From Pectinophora gossypiella (Eukaryota; Arthropoda; Insecta; Lepidoptera; Gelechiidae): a stretch of DNA of 64,000 nt. The number at the start of each line of letters is the position of its first letter. Position 1 is the stretch's first letter. Of this stretch, positions 42,217 through 51,831 are shown piece by piece. The position numbers and the translations under genes are program-made. Location of the stretch: positions 682,001 to 746,000 of the forward strand of contig NW_026063246.1 in assembly GCF_024362695.1 (NCBI RefSeq). The letters run 5' to 3'. The notes beneath the pieces are model-generated. The model worked only from the letters and a program-made list of their open reading frames with translations, was not told the origin of the DNA and searched no databases.

Positions 42217-42470
42217 TGTAGTAAAACTCCTCTTTACTTTAAAACTCCGTATATTTTTTTCACTTCAATCCTCAAATTGCAAAGGTAGCACGTGGTCACA
42301 ATTTACACCCAATAGTGTTTTCCACACTACCGACTCAATCCGCTGCTACACCTCGACTGACTAACTTTTTCTTTCTTACCCCCACAGTGTTGCCAACCCA
42401 CCAACCCAATAAATTACTCAAATGTAGAATCGATATTTTGTAATCGATATGAGAATATTAAAACCTTACA
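42217..42470 (-). repeat. 5' LTR of the Ty3/gypsy element
   Basis: Identical to 35564-35817. It should hold the promoter for the minus-strand transcript. Flanked by the 'gatg' duplication at 42471-42474. Confidence 0.95.
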
Positions 42471-42559
42471 GATGGCACTACCCAACATCAATAGTTGTCT
42501 CTCCAAAAGAATTCTAAATGTGAAGAGGTCTCCACTAATACAGGTAACAGCTGCAGGTA

Positions 42560-42812
42560 GCAGGTGTAGCTGTGTGGTCACGGTGATATCAACAAACATC
42601 TGTTTACACTAGGTGTCACCGACAAGCCCCTATGCAGAACCTGCATGGACGAGACAGCGGCCCATGTGCTACTGGAGTGTGAAGGAGCCGCCAACTACCG
42701 GGTCCGGCACCTTGGCCAGACGGGGTGCCTCCCTGAGGCGGCCGGCAACGTCAGAGGCTTCTTAGAATTTCTTGGGGATTTACAACATAGTAAAAGCAAA
42801 ATAAATTTCTCA
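42560..42812 (+). pseudogene. LINE C-terminal zinc knuckle fragment (R1-like), right part
   Basis: The frame encodes 'KHLFTLGVTDKPLCRTCMD' and 'ETAAHVLLECEG': the CCHC knuckle after RNase H in R1/I-type LINEs, ending at about 42812. It is the continuation of 34290-34486, split by the Jockey and gypsy insertions. Confidence 0.75.
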
Positions 42813-42818
42813 AGTACC

Positions 42819-42955
42819 GTTGTGACTGCCTACCCCTTAGTGATACGGGCGTGATATTATGTTAGTATGTTCTGATTACTTATGGCTCTGCCCACCCCAT
42901 TAGGGATACGAGCAGCTGCAAGTGATTGTGTATCTTATTAACGAGACATTAATGT
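42819..42955 (+). mobile_element. SINE/LINE-tail fragment between imperfect repeats
   Basis: Contains 'ggctctgcccaccccattag', as at 7364-7526. The words 'tttacaacatagtaaa' and 'aatttctcaagta' occur on both sides (about 42779-42818 and 42960-43000) with three differences, which fits an old, long target duplication or a local duplication. Confidence 0.5.
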
Positions 42956-43335
42956 TACGTTTACAACATAGTAAAGACAAAATCAATTTCTCAAGTAAAG
43001 TACCTACCTAACATAACTTTACTTTTACTATGACATGGTAAAAGTAATTTTAAAATAAGTACTTTCGTACAATACAATAATACTTTATTGCGTACAAGGA
43101 ATTAAAAACACATAACAGTATTTTTTAAAATCTTTCTATCGTGTGGGTTGTGAGGTGGATTACCAACCTCATCAACCCTGTTGTCAGGGTAACTATTGAG
43201 CCGCCAGAGGCCCCTGACATGACTCATGTAATAACTACTTTCTTACATGAGTAAGTAGTCACCGGGACCAACCGTGCCTTCCGAAGCACGGAATTGCAAA
43301 TTGCATTGGGACAGTTAATGGGATTTATACCCTGT
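42956..43335 (-). mobile_element. LINE 3' end and SINE-like fragments, minus orientation
   Basis: About 43066-43110 ('caataatactttattgcg') resembles the 3' end of lepidopteran LINEs read in reverse, also near 45560. 43120-43320 is the SINE-like body seen at 33755-33905, reversed, and includes 'cgtgccttccgaagcacgga', the same core word as in the tRNA SINEs at 2089 and 3109. No gene. Confidence 0.5.
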
Positions 43336-43379
43336 ACCAGGATGCCAGGGCTCGCGAATAGAAAAAGGCACGCTAGTGT

Positions 43380-43720
43380 TTCAAACTATCGATAGTTCAG
43401 TATCGATTATCGATCATAATCATTTTCAACTACGATTTTGATTGGTAGAAATAAAAAAATAGCTTTTCAAAAAATCTAAATCCATGGACTTTTGAGTTAT
43501 TGAAATTCATTTTAGACAATCAGCCCACTCAAAATAACCATACTATCGGAGTGTAGCAATACTACTGACTGAGGGCAAAATTATCGATAGTTTGTTATTA
43601 ATCCGCAACGATACTATCGATTGTATTGCACTTAGGTAATAAAATCGAAAATGTTCCCACTTTCCGAGTTATCAATAGTCTTGTTATCGATCGACTCTCG
43701 GTCGGGATAGATTATCGATA
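43380..43720. promoter_or_regulatory. Cluster of ATCGAT/TATCGATA words
   Basis: 'ctatcgatag' at about 43387, 'tatcgattatcgatc' at about 43401, 'ttatcgatagt' at about 43583, 'actatcgattg' at about 43613, 'gttatcgatcgac' at about 43681 and 'ttatcgatagtc' at about 43712. TATCGATA is the DRE/BEAF-type motif of insect promoters and boundaries. The downstream 'aaaatggcggtgctg' (43761) starts only a very short frame. A role is possible but unproven; this could be a repeat. Confidence 0.35.
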
Positions 43721-43735
43721 GTCATTTTTTGATCG

Positions 43736-44022
43736 GCAAGCCCTAGTGCACCCGAAATTCAAAATGGCGGTGCTGTTAAGGGAAAGTTATCATTAACCAT
43801 GATAAAAAATATTTTTTTTTTGTATTTTTTTCCTTCCTAAATTGTAGTCGTGTATTATCCAACAGTGAACAATAACATCACGCCTTTTTCCCATTGGAGT
43901 AGGCAGAGACTGCGGAATTTCACTTACCACTACACGCTCGTATCGCTACATGCCCGTACCAAACATACATACATAATATCACGCCTTTATCTCTTATGGG
44001 GCAGACAGAGCCACAAGAAATC
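43736..44022. other. No gene; SINE-tail fragments
   Basis: 'cacgcctttttcccattgg' (about 43871) and 'cacgcctttatctcttatgg' (about 43981) are reverse-oriented tails of the same family as 7364-7526. Nothing else recognised. Confidence 0.45.
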
Positions 44023-45255
44023 AGAAATCAGAAATCAGAATCATTTATTCAACGTAATTATCATGGATAAACTTGTTGAAGGTCAATGTAACATTTTTGA
44101 ATTTACGTCATTTCGCAAGGTGTTATGGCTGAGGAGAAGAAATGACAAGAAACTGCAACAGCAACACATCTTTTAAAAACCAATGAGGATATACATTACA
44201 AGTTATTTAATAACTAGAGGAACACATTCAATACCAGACATTTTTATCATTTAGGTAGTCATTAATCTTATAATAAGCTTTTTTACATAAAGTAAGCTTC
44301 ACGTGAGCTTTAAATTTATTTTCTGACAAATTTAAAATATTATCTGGTATTTTATTGTAAAAACGTATACATAACCCCAAAAAAGATGAATTTAATTTAC
44401 TTAATCTAGAATTTTGAATAGCAATTTTATGTTTATTTCTTGTATTGTAAGTATGCCTTTCACAGTTTCTCGGAAGGAGAGATAAGTTTTTACGTACATA
44501 CATAATGTTTTCATATATATATTGACTTGCGACCGTCAGTATATTTATTTCTTTAAACAGCTCCCTCAAAGAGTCCCGACAACGCAGCTTATAAATAGCG
44601 CGAACTGCTCTTTTTTGAATGATGAAAATAGTTTCTACATCAGCGGCTCGACCCCACAGCAAAATACCGTAAGACATTATGCTGTGGAAGTAGCTGAAGT
44701 AGACAAGTCTAGCAGTGGGTACATCTGTGAGTTGTCGGATCCTTCTGACGGCATATGCTGCTGAACTTAGCTTGCCCGCTAGTGATACAATATGTGGGCC
44801 CCATTGAAGTTTTGAATCTACAGTAATTCCTAAGAAAACTGTGTGTTCAACAAAATCTAGTTTCTCGTCGTTAATTTTAATGTTATTATTTACTTTCTTT
44901 ACGTTTGGTAGAACAAATTTAATACACTTCGTTTTCTTAGCATTTAGAACTAGGTTATTTACTGTAAACCAACTTAGAACCTGCGACACAGCGCTGTTTG
45001 CTTCGTCAAATTCCTCTAACTTTCTGTCGATTTTAAATATAAGAGAAGTGTCATCCGCGAACAGCACAATGTCAGCTTGGTTCTGTACTACATAAGGTAA
45101 ATCATTTATGTACACTAAAAAAAGAAACGGACCCAAAATGGATCCTTGAGGAACTCCCATTTGAACATGAGAGCCCGAAGAAGTTGTACTATTGATTTGT
45201 ACCTTTTGTATCCTACCACCTAGATATGAATTTAACAAACTAAACAAGTAATCAT
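44023..45255 (-). mobile_element. 5'-truncated LINE, Jockey/CR1-like, with (GATTTCT)n tail
   Basis: The 3' end on the minus strand is a repeated 'tgatttc' tail (about 44023-44050). The frame from about 45268 to 44228 is uninterrupted for 346 codons: 'GVPQGSILGPFLFLVYIND' (motif B), 'IVLFADDTSLIF' (catalytic FADD), and thumb and C-terminal 'VFLGITVDSKLQWGPH' with 'YGILLWGRAADVETIF'. It begins after RT motif A, so endonuclease and the first RT motifs are missing. It is a close relative of 30432-31419. Confidence 0.85.
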
Positions 45256-45742
45256 AACATAGGTACATAAATAATTATTATGCTCGTACCGCTAATGGGA
45301 TGTTCTTGTGACTCTGCCCACCCCATTAGGGATACGGGCAGAGTGATAGTATGTCTTATTATTGACAGATTAATTTCGCCTTCTGCTATTGCGCGGGATA
45401 TTTGCGAAGAAACGTGGCAATTCTGTGTTAGTGCCAGAGTGTGAGCGCGGGTGATCCTTATTAGATAAACGACTTTTTTACTTTTCTAGGTTCAAAGTAA
45501 AATACGTACCTACTTTCATAAAATACAATACATTCATTCATTCAAACAATACCATAAAAATATTTTATTGCGCACAAAGAAATAACATACCCTTAAGTAC
45601 CAGGATACTAGCATTCGAAAGAGATAGAAACATGCACACGAAAGTAAACTGTCAAATTATTTGTCAGTGCTTGTTTACTATCTGTGGAGTGAAGTTCGAA
45701 ATTTGGATTTGTTGTGATAACTGTGATCAGTGATAGTTCGAG
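45256..45742. other. No gene; tail fragments
   Basis: 45300-45350 holds 'gactctgcccaccccattag', a tail fragment in plus orientation. 45540-45600 resembles a reversed LINE 3' end ('aaaatattttattgcgcac'). The last 90 bp may be the 5' part of the mariner-like element that follows. Confidence 0.4.
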
Positions 45743-46230
45743 GTGTCTTTGAGTAATGTAGGTTATTATGAAATGATGATGTGTGTGGGTGCCGGCGATG
45801 GCAACTTAAGTGAAGCACGGAACTTGTATCAGCGATTCATAGAAGGTAGACCAGCTGATGAAGCCAGGCAACTGCCTTCACTGCATTGCTTCAGGAAAAT
45901 GGTCAATCGCCTACTGCATTTAACGGGCTCTTTCCACGCGTCATCCGAGACTGGCCGCTCGGCGACCCGTGATCCGGAGTTTGAAGAAGCCGTACTAGCC
46001 GTGCAGCCAACCCAAGGACTACCACGCGAACCTTACCACATGCAACGTACGCCCGAGCTAATTCCTGCTGATTATTTACCTCGTGTGGCATTCTGAGAAT
46101 GGTACCGAGTTCAAGTGGAAAGCTCACCAGACTTTGCTTCGAAAGTGTTGTGGACAGATGAAGCGGCAGGTCTGTGCATCGAACGGGGATGACGACATTT
46201 CGAACCTTTCTTGTAAAACGTAAGTCTAAT
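45743..46230 (+). pseudogene. Mariner-like transposase N-terminal region (DUF4817 type)
   Basis: Frame 45743-46093: 'NVGYYEMMMCVGAGDGN' (helix-turn-helix start, as in DUF4817), 'LYQRFIEGRPADEARQLPS', then 'YHMQRTPELIPADYLPRVAF'. A TGA at 46094-46096 interrupts; the same phase continues 'EWYRVQVESSPDFASKVLWT' plus 'DEA', where the Asp after 'LWT' is the usual second catalytic Asp region. The remainder is missing. I call it from phrase resemblance to insect Tc1/mariner-related transposases. Dead copy. Confidence 0.65.
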
Positions 46231-46495
46231 TATTAATTACCTACCTACTTACCCACACTTTCACACTTTTTTTTCCTATTTACTATTAAATTAAATACCT
46301 TACCTAAACAAGTAGGTAATTTTAACTTATTTTACACGTCATAAAATAATGTGAGAATAGTTGTCAAAGCAAAATAACTCCAATTATTAGATGCTTTAGT
46401 GTCGATTTATTCTTCGTTTGTCCCACTAAGTTTTGTCGCACATAAAAAATTCCTATGTCGTCCCGAACAATATTCTTCCTTCGTCCCAAAATATA
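46231..46495. other. Sequence with repeated TCGTCCCA words, interrupted by DIRS
   Basis: 'ttcgtttgtcccac', 'gtcgtcccgaac' and 'cttcgtcccaaaa' (about 46410-46490), with 'cttcgtcccattttg' on the far side of the DIRS element (51848-51864). The pattern and order resemble 21900-22000 and 56940-57010. No gene. Confidence 0.45.
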
Positions 46496-46708
46496 ATTGA
46501 TGATTAAACGAACTTACCAAGTGAAGTTCTATCATAATTATGCGAAGCATTTCGTCCGAAGAGATTAGTATTTTATACTTGTAGTAACGCATAGATGCTA
46601 CCACTCTGCACTGTATTTGAGAGTATTTACAATATTTTCTTAATTTTTATTTTTTAATGTAGGGTATCTCCATATTTGCCTCACTCTCGCCAACTTCGTT
46701 CTCGTCAT
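46496..46708. repeat. DIRS terminal inverted repeat (3' side)
   Basis: 46561-46708 is the exact reverse complement, by eye, of 51661-51808. The outer 65 bp are specific to this end and are copied, inverted, at 46792-46867. Confidence 0.9.
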
Positions 46709-46791
46709 TAAGTTGAGGCTTCAGTGTTGATCATTTATGTCAATTTCCTTGGTTTATTGGGTTTCTACATAGAAGGGAGGGTGGGATGTGT

Positions 46792-46912
46792 ATACTAATC
46801 TCTTCGGACGAAATGCTTCGCATAATTATGATAGAACTTCACTTGGTAAGTTCGTTTAATCATCAATTATGCTTTGCATTTCGTCCTCGAGATTAGTATT
46901 TTATACTTGTAG
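46792..46912. repeat. DIRS internal complementary region
   Basis: 46792-46867 is the reverse complement of 46496-46571; 46865-46912 is the reverse complement of 51784-51831. The two parts overlap at 'aat' (46865-46867). In DIRS-1 this region templates completion of the ends and closure of the circular DNA. Confidence 0.9.
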
Positions 46913-47154
46913 ACTTTGAGAGTTAAATTGGGAAATTGACTGATGGTAATAAATAATAATTTACATTTTCATAGACCAAAATGTTATAATTTCTATCTCA
47001 ATTAGTAACCTGATTATTATTATTATTATAATAATTATAACAGATACAAAATCATTTTAAAGACAAATTATAAATGGATTGACTTCTATAACAAACTAAG
47101 GCAAACAAAACATAATAATTTTAAACTCTGGTAATTATAATTATTGATACCTAT

Positions 47155-48063
47155 TTAATGGTCATCAAAGACTGCTCTAGCCAGGGACAAATTATCTTTC
47201 CTAATAATGGTTCTATCGTAGAACCTAGCAAAGGTATTAGAGTGTCCACTCCAGCCGGCGGTGCTGCGTATAGCATCAATGTTGACGCCGAGCGAGCGAG
47301 CGCGCGACGTGCTCGCGTGGCGCGTGCTGTGCGCGGAGAATATGCTAGTATCGATACCACACTCGCTCAGCGTACGCTTGATCCACCGGCTGAGGGTCTG
47401 TGCACCTACCGCCTTATGTGGTTTACTCACTGCTATGAATAAATTGTCAGACTTTCGTAACACGCTTGTCCTATCTAGGTAAGACGTTAGTGTCTGTGCG
47501 GGGCAGATAGAGGGTTTATCATTAAAGAATGGTAAATAGAGAACAGGTTGTTTCGAGCCGGGTTTGGAAGTTTTAATAAGGTCAGAAATTTTAATTGAAA
47601 TTAAGTTGTTTTGACTGACTATATTTTTTATATTTATTTTTGAAAACGTTTGCATTCTGTGGGCTGAGGCTAGAGCTAACAAGGTTAAGGTTTTTCTAGA
47701 TAACTGATCTAACGATATATTTTCATTTGGATACCAAGTGTCTATAATATCTAAGACGCAATTTGTGTCCCAAGTAGCATTATATTTGGGAAGGGGTGGT
47801 CGTAACCGGTAGACCCCCTTGAAAAATCTAAGTATTCTATCGTCCTTGGCTAAATTAGATCCTAATAAGAGCGAAAGAGCAGATCTGCATGAATTTAAAG
47901 TGCCATATTGGGAACCAGAATTAAATAAATCAGTCAGGAAGTATATAACTGTGGGCACAGAAGCCACATATATGTCCAGATTTTTTGACTCACAAAACAA
48001 CCACCACTTTTTTAAATATACGTCGTACTGCTTGATAGAACTAGCAGAAAGAGAGGCTAGCAT
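47155..48063 (-). CDS. DIRS tyrosine recombinase
   Basis: 302 codons from the first Met; the frame is open further upstream to at least 48111 ('REALTRRSIPPSSLDI'), overlapping the RT frame, as in other DIRS elements. Start 'LASLSASSIKQYDVYLKKWW' is the SAM-like DNA-binding region. Catalytic residues: Arg in 'ALASAHRMQTFSKI', His-x-x-Arg in 'SAHSTRHASTSRARSLG', and Tyr in 'TFARFYDRTIIR' (last 30 residues). It would insert the circular DNA form by strand exchange, which explains the lack of target duplication. No damage seen. Confidence 0.92.
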   Translation of the reverse strand: MLASLSASSIKQYDVYLKKWWLFCESKNLDIYVASVPTVIYFLTDLFNSGSQYGTLNSCRSALSLLLGSNLAKDDRILRFFKGVYRLRPPLPKYNATWDTNCVLDIIDTWYPNENISLDQLSRKTLTLLALASAHRMQTFSKINIKNIVSQNNLISIKISDLIKTSKPGSKQPVLYLPFFNDKPSICPAQTLTSYLDRTSVLRKSDNLFIAVSKPHKAVGAQTLSRWIKRTLSECGIDTSIFSAHSTRHASTSRARSLGVNIDAIRSTAGWSGHSNTFARFYDRTIIRKDNLSLARAVFDDH

Positions 48064-48098
48064 GATATCGAGTGATGACGGTGGGATGCTTCGTCTGG

Positions 48099-49985
48099 TC
48101 AGCGCCTCCCGGACAAGACTCCTGCAGCCAGGGTAAGGGAGATGTGTATCTGTCGGTTCGGTGAGCTGTAATGAGAAATAAGAACATTCTCATTAGGCTT
48201 GAATATTAGCATTTCTGAACAACAAAGAGCTGAGAAAAGTGGAAACCAGGGCTGTGTTGGCCACAGGGGAACAATCATTATGCCTTTGGCTTTGTCTGAA
48301 CTAATCTTTCGCAATGTCTTTAAAATCATCGAGAAAGGAGGGAATGCGTAAAAAAAATATGTAGACCAAGGTATTGTAAACGAATTGACAGCAAACGCAT
48401 CTGGATCACGGTTCCATGAAATGTATCTTTCGCATTTATTATTTATGCGACTCGCGAACAGATCAATGTCTGGTTGTCCAAACCTACGTGTTAAAGACAC
48501 AAAAGCATGGTCAGCTAGCTCCCATTCGATATCAGGGTGGTTTTTACGTGATTCTGCGTCTGCGATTGAGTTGTCCTTCGAACTTATGTAGGACGCAAAT
48601 ACTAAAAGTTTGCGACATTCACACCACTGCCAGATTTGTTTCGATACATGCGTGAGGTGGGGGAATTGAATTCCTCCCATTCTGTTGATGTACGATATTG
48701 CTGTCGTATTATCCAGTCGAAGAAGGATTTGGCAGTTGCGTAAATGTTTAGCAAAAATCTTTAACGCTAAAAAGGCTGCTAGCAATTCTAAATAATTGAT
48801 ATGACACTGCTGCTCGCTACATGACCACTGTCCGCTAGCGGTCTCACCATCACATGCCGCGCCCCACCCCGTAGTTGAGGCGTCTGAATATACTTCAATG
48901 CTGTACTCATCGTCTCTGATACGATGAGTAGCATGATCGATGGAACGTAACCACCAGCGTACATCAGGAAGCAAAGTGTCGGGAATGTCCATATATTTAT
49001 CATAGTCATCGTTATTATTTGACAAATTAATGAATTTGCATCGCTCCATTTCCTTAGTGTATAACCACCCGTATTCTATTGCTGGACACGCTGATACAAG
49101 CAAACCGACTAGCTGAGCAAACTTCCTAATTTGACAGCGTTTAAATGTTAGGAATTTTTCTAACTCGGATTTTATATGGATTCTTTTTTCAGGTGGTAAG
49201 GTGATTTGAAAATTGTTGGAGTCGATAATCATTCCTAAGAACTTGCATGAAGTCGAGGGTAACAAGACACTTTTTTCTTCATTGATAATGAACCCCAGAG
49301 AAATTAACAAATCCTTTGTCAGTTTTATATTTGTCAAGCATTGTTCCTTGTCTTTACCAAATAAAAGCCAGTCATCTAAATATAGGGTTGATAGGAGGCC
49401 CGCAGATCGTAACAACTTAATAACCGGTTTCATGATCTTAGTAAATATGTATGGTGCTGTATTTAAACCGAACGGCAAAACATTAAATTCGTACAGTTCT
49501 TCTTCAAAACGAAAGCGCAGAAACTTTCGTGAGCATGGGTGTATATTTATCAAAAAGTATGCATCCTTGAGATCAAGGGTGGCCATATAACAATCATGTG
49601 TTACTAATTTAATTGCAGTACGCAAATCTTCTAATTTAAAGTGGCTTGTACAAATGAATTTATTTAAGTTTTTTAAATTAAGAATGAAGCGTTTTTTGCC
49701 GTTTGGTTTAGGTATCAAAAATATACTGGACAAAAATTGTCCTTTGCAAGGCTGGCATTTTGATATTGCGCCTATTTCGAGCAATTTCTCTATGGCCTCA
49801 TTATAATCGGTTTTTTCCGACGAAGAATAAGTCGGCGCGACGGGCTGTGAGGTTTGGATAACCGGTGCAGAAAATTCTATTTTATACCCTTTAATCCATG
49901 AAAGTATGTTATGGTCCTCTGTTATAAGAGACCACTGGTTAAAAAAGCGTGACAGGCGACCTGCGTACTTAACTGGATCTAATAG
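48099..49985 (-). CDS. DIRS reverse transcriptase-RNase H with methyltransferase-like tail
   Basis: The open frame continues upstream of the first Met (49784) through 'RLSRFFNQWSLITEDHN' and 'LSWIKGYKIEF', typical DIRS RT start, and overlaps the gag end, so translation probably needs re-initiation or a frame change. RT: 'FILNLKNLNKF', 'ATLDLKDAYFLINIHP' (motif A), 'NVLPFGLNTAPYIFTKIM' (motif B) and 'TLYLDDWLLFG' (catalytic). RNase H: 'IEVYSDASTTGWGA', 'CHINYLELLAAFLALK' and 'LLRLDNTTAISYINRMGG'. The C-terminal 'QPDIDLFASRINNKCERY' and 'YAFPPFSMILKTL' belong to the DIRS methyltransferase-like region. Confidence 0.92.
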   Translation of the reverse strand, partial: LLDPVKYAGRLSRFFNQWSLITEDHNILSWIKGYKIEFSAPVIQTSQPVAPTYSSSEKTDYNEAIEKLLEIGAISKCQPCKGQFLSSIFLIPKPNGKKRFILNLKNLNKFICTSHFKLEDLRTAIKLVTHDCYMATLDLKDAYFLINIHPCSRKFLRFRFEEELYEFNVLPFGLNTAPYIFTKIMKPVIKLLRSAGLLSTLYLDDWLLFGKDKEQCLTNIKLTKDLLISLGFIINEEKSVLLPSTSCKFLGMIIDSNNFQITLPPEKRIHIKSELEKFLTFKRCQIRKFAQLVGLLVSACPAIEYGWLYTKEMERCKFINLSNNNDDYDKYMDIPDTLLPDVRWWLRSIDHATHRIRDDEYSIEVYSDASTTGWGAACDGETASGQWSCSEQQCHINYLELLAAFLALKIFAKHLRNCQILLRLDNTTAISYINRMGGIQFPHLTHVSKQIWQWCECRKLLVFASYISSKDNSIADAESRKNHPDIEWELADHAFVSLTRRFGQPDIDLFASRINNKCERYISWNRDPDAFAVNSFTIPWSTYFFYAFPPFSMILKTLRKISSDKAKGIMIVPLWPTQPWFPLFSALCCSEMLIFKPNENVLISHYSSPNRQIHISLTLAAGVLSGRR

Positions 49986-51587
49986 CGTCGACGAGGCTGC
50001 TGCTGTGGCTGCGCCGCTGCTTGCGGCTGCGTCGACGACGTCCTGAATGCGGGCGCGGGCTGCGGCTGGCCCGGGAAGGGTGCGCGCGGGGCTGCCGCTG
50101 CTGCACGGCCGCGTGTGGTCGGCGCCGCTCCCGCTGGCCTGCGCGAGGTAGCGGCGGCTCTGCGGTTTAAAGGTTGCGTAGGTTTCGCTTTTTTAGGGAT
50201 ATTCTTATTGGCCTCTGGTATCTTCAAGTCAGCGCCGGACTTGTTTACAGCCTTAGCTGATTTTAGCGTGTCCGATAGATTTTGTCCGAACAAAGAGGTG
50301 TCAATTTTAGTACTCTTTAAGTGTTCTTGCATGTCATTTTTGACTGCGAACAGAATAAAATTCCGCCTGGTGATGGAATCTCCGTGCTGAATGTCGCAGA
50401 GGATGCGTCCGATGTCCATAAGTTTTTGTAACACCTGGTTATCCTTATCTTTTGAATTAAGGTGGATCGAGATAATGTCAGTTAAGCATGTTATTGCGCT
50501 AGCCATTTCTTTTTGTTTAGATTCAATCCCTTTATCTCTTTTAATGATGTTATCCGTCAAAGCCGCTTTGATTTCTGGATTAATGGTGGGAGCACCCACA
50601 TGAAGACAGTTCGCCGGTAAAGGGTATTTCTCAATGAGCTTCTTGCGATCTTCTCTAGGTAAACCTTCGGTTGCTATGTGCTGAAACCTAGAGGCCAGCT
50701 CTGTCCGGATGTCCGGACCATATTTAAGTGTCGCAGTGGGATCCTCGCCTAGGATTTCTAATACGTCGTCGTCTAAAACTATAGACTGGCTGGGTTCATT
50801 CACATCAGCATTCGATATTTGATCAGCCCTGAGAGGCGTAATTCGGGCGGGTTGGTCCGAAGGCTCCAAGTCCAATATATTATGATCATAGTTTTGTTCG
50901 GCAAACGAAATAACACCAGATCCCTGCTCGTCGGGCGGTGTATTCTTTTCAGCGCCCGCAGGAGATTCGTCTTCGAATAGTTCCAGTACATCATGATCCG
51001 ATGTATCACGCGGCGGCGTGAAGTAGGTGTCTGGTGGTCTTGAAGATGTTCCTTCACCAGGATCTGGCCTTGGTGGCCCTAAAGTGGGAAAAAAAAATAT
51101 CGTGGGTCAGTACAGCATCCATACCACGTGTATAACTCGTACATAATTATATTTTTATAATTTTATTCGTAATGCCTAAATAACGAATATTACTTTGTAG
51201 TTAACAAAATCACGGCCGTTATTACGCAGTAAACACTGCTCCGTGTGTATTGTATTTTACGATTAAATAATCGTTAAGTATAAAAAATTTAGATAACGGG
51301 CGTTATCTAAAAAATATCGGGTAGGCGCAACCCCCAGCGAGTTGAGCGCTAACGTAAGCATGCGGTGAAATACCCCCAATGGATATATCGATGCATCTTT
51401 TTATTAGGCCTACAATGTTACTATAGAATCACTTTATAAAAAACACTAAAAAGTAACACTTGCACATACCTGGTTCTGGGTTTGTCGTGTCATTGTGGAC
51501 ACGAATCTTTTTCTCCAGCTTCTTCATTTTCTTAAAAAGTCGACTAAATTCGTCTTCAATATTACTTGGCGATTTACGTTTAGACAT
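49979..51587 (-). CDS. DIRS Gag-like protein, probably two exons
   Basis: Exon 2 (49979-51078) encodes an acidic N-terminal part, a helical middle ('LASRFQHIATEGLPREDRKK', 'SITRRNFILFAVKNDMQEH') and an Ala/Pro/Gln/Arg-rich tail ending 'PQQQPRRRY'. Exon 1 (51470-51587) starts 'MSKRKSPSNIEDEF', with a basic Lys-rich helix. A donor 'ccaggtatgtgc' (intron from 51469) and a pyrimidine-rich acceptor 'tttttcccactttag' (51079) join them in phase. If unspliced, translation could start at the Met at 50875. Gag would coat the RNA. Confidence 0.75.
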
Positions 51588-51660
51588 TTTTTATTTTTAT
51601 TTTATTACTTTTATAAAAGTGGGAGAACACAAGTGGAGTGGTCGAGCACTGAACTGCGAA

Positions 51661-51831
51661 TGACGAGAACGAAGTTGGCGAGAGTGAGGCAAATATGGAG
51701 ATACCCTACATTAAAAAATAAAAATTAAGAAAATATTGTAAATACTCTCAAATACAGTGCAGAGTGGTAGCATCTATGCGTTACTACAAGTATAAAATAC
51801 TAATCTCGAGGACGAAATGCAAAGCATAATT
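51661..51831. repeat. DIRS terminal inverted repeat (5' side)
   Basis: Reverse complement of 46561-46708 over 148 bp. The outer 23 bp 'gacgaaatgcaaagcataat' plus 'att' overlap is specific to this end and is represented in the internal complementary region. Confidence 0.9.

Larger units (their letters stand above)
35564..42470 (-). mobile_element. Ty3/gypsy LTR retrotransposon, structurally complete
   Basis: 6907 bp. The 254-bp LTRs at 35564-35817 and 42217-42470 are identical by eye and bounded by TG...CA. The four-base duplication 'gatg' lies at 35560-35563 and 42471-42474. One long gag-pol frame on the minus strand, no envelope gene. A leader of about 0.6 kb precedes gag and about 0.9 kb lies between pol and the 3' LTR, holding six stem-loops. 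The likely primer site just inside the 5' LTR (minus strand 'aatcaaaagtggtaag') was not matched to a tRNA. Identical LTRs mean very recent insertion. Confidence 0.95.
46496..51831 (-). mobile_element. DIRS-like tyrosine-recombinase retrotransposon, structurally complete
   Basis: 5336 bp with gag, RT-RNase H and tyrosine recombinase on the minus strand. Inverted terminal repeats at 46496-46708 and 51661-51831 share a 148-bp identical core. An internal complementary region at 46792-46912 matches the ends of both repeats. The outer ends share 'att' (46496-46498 and 51829-51831), and the internal region contains the joined ends with 'aat' at the centre, as for DIRS-1 circle junctions. There is no target duplication. 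All three coding regions look open, so it may be active. Confidence 0.92.

Noticed and set aside
50800..51057. 85-codon minus-strand frame overlapping DIRS gag
   Set aside because: It is an out-of-phase shadow of gag exon 2.
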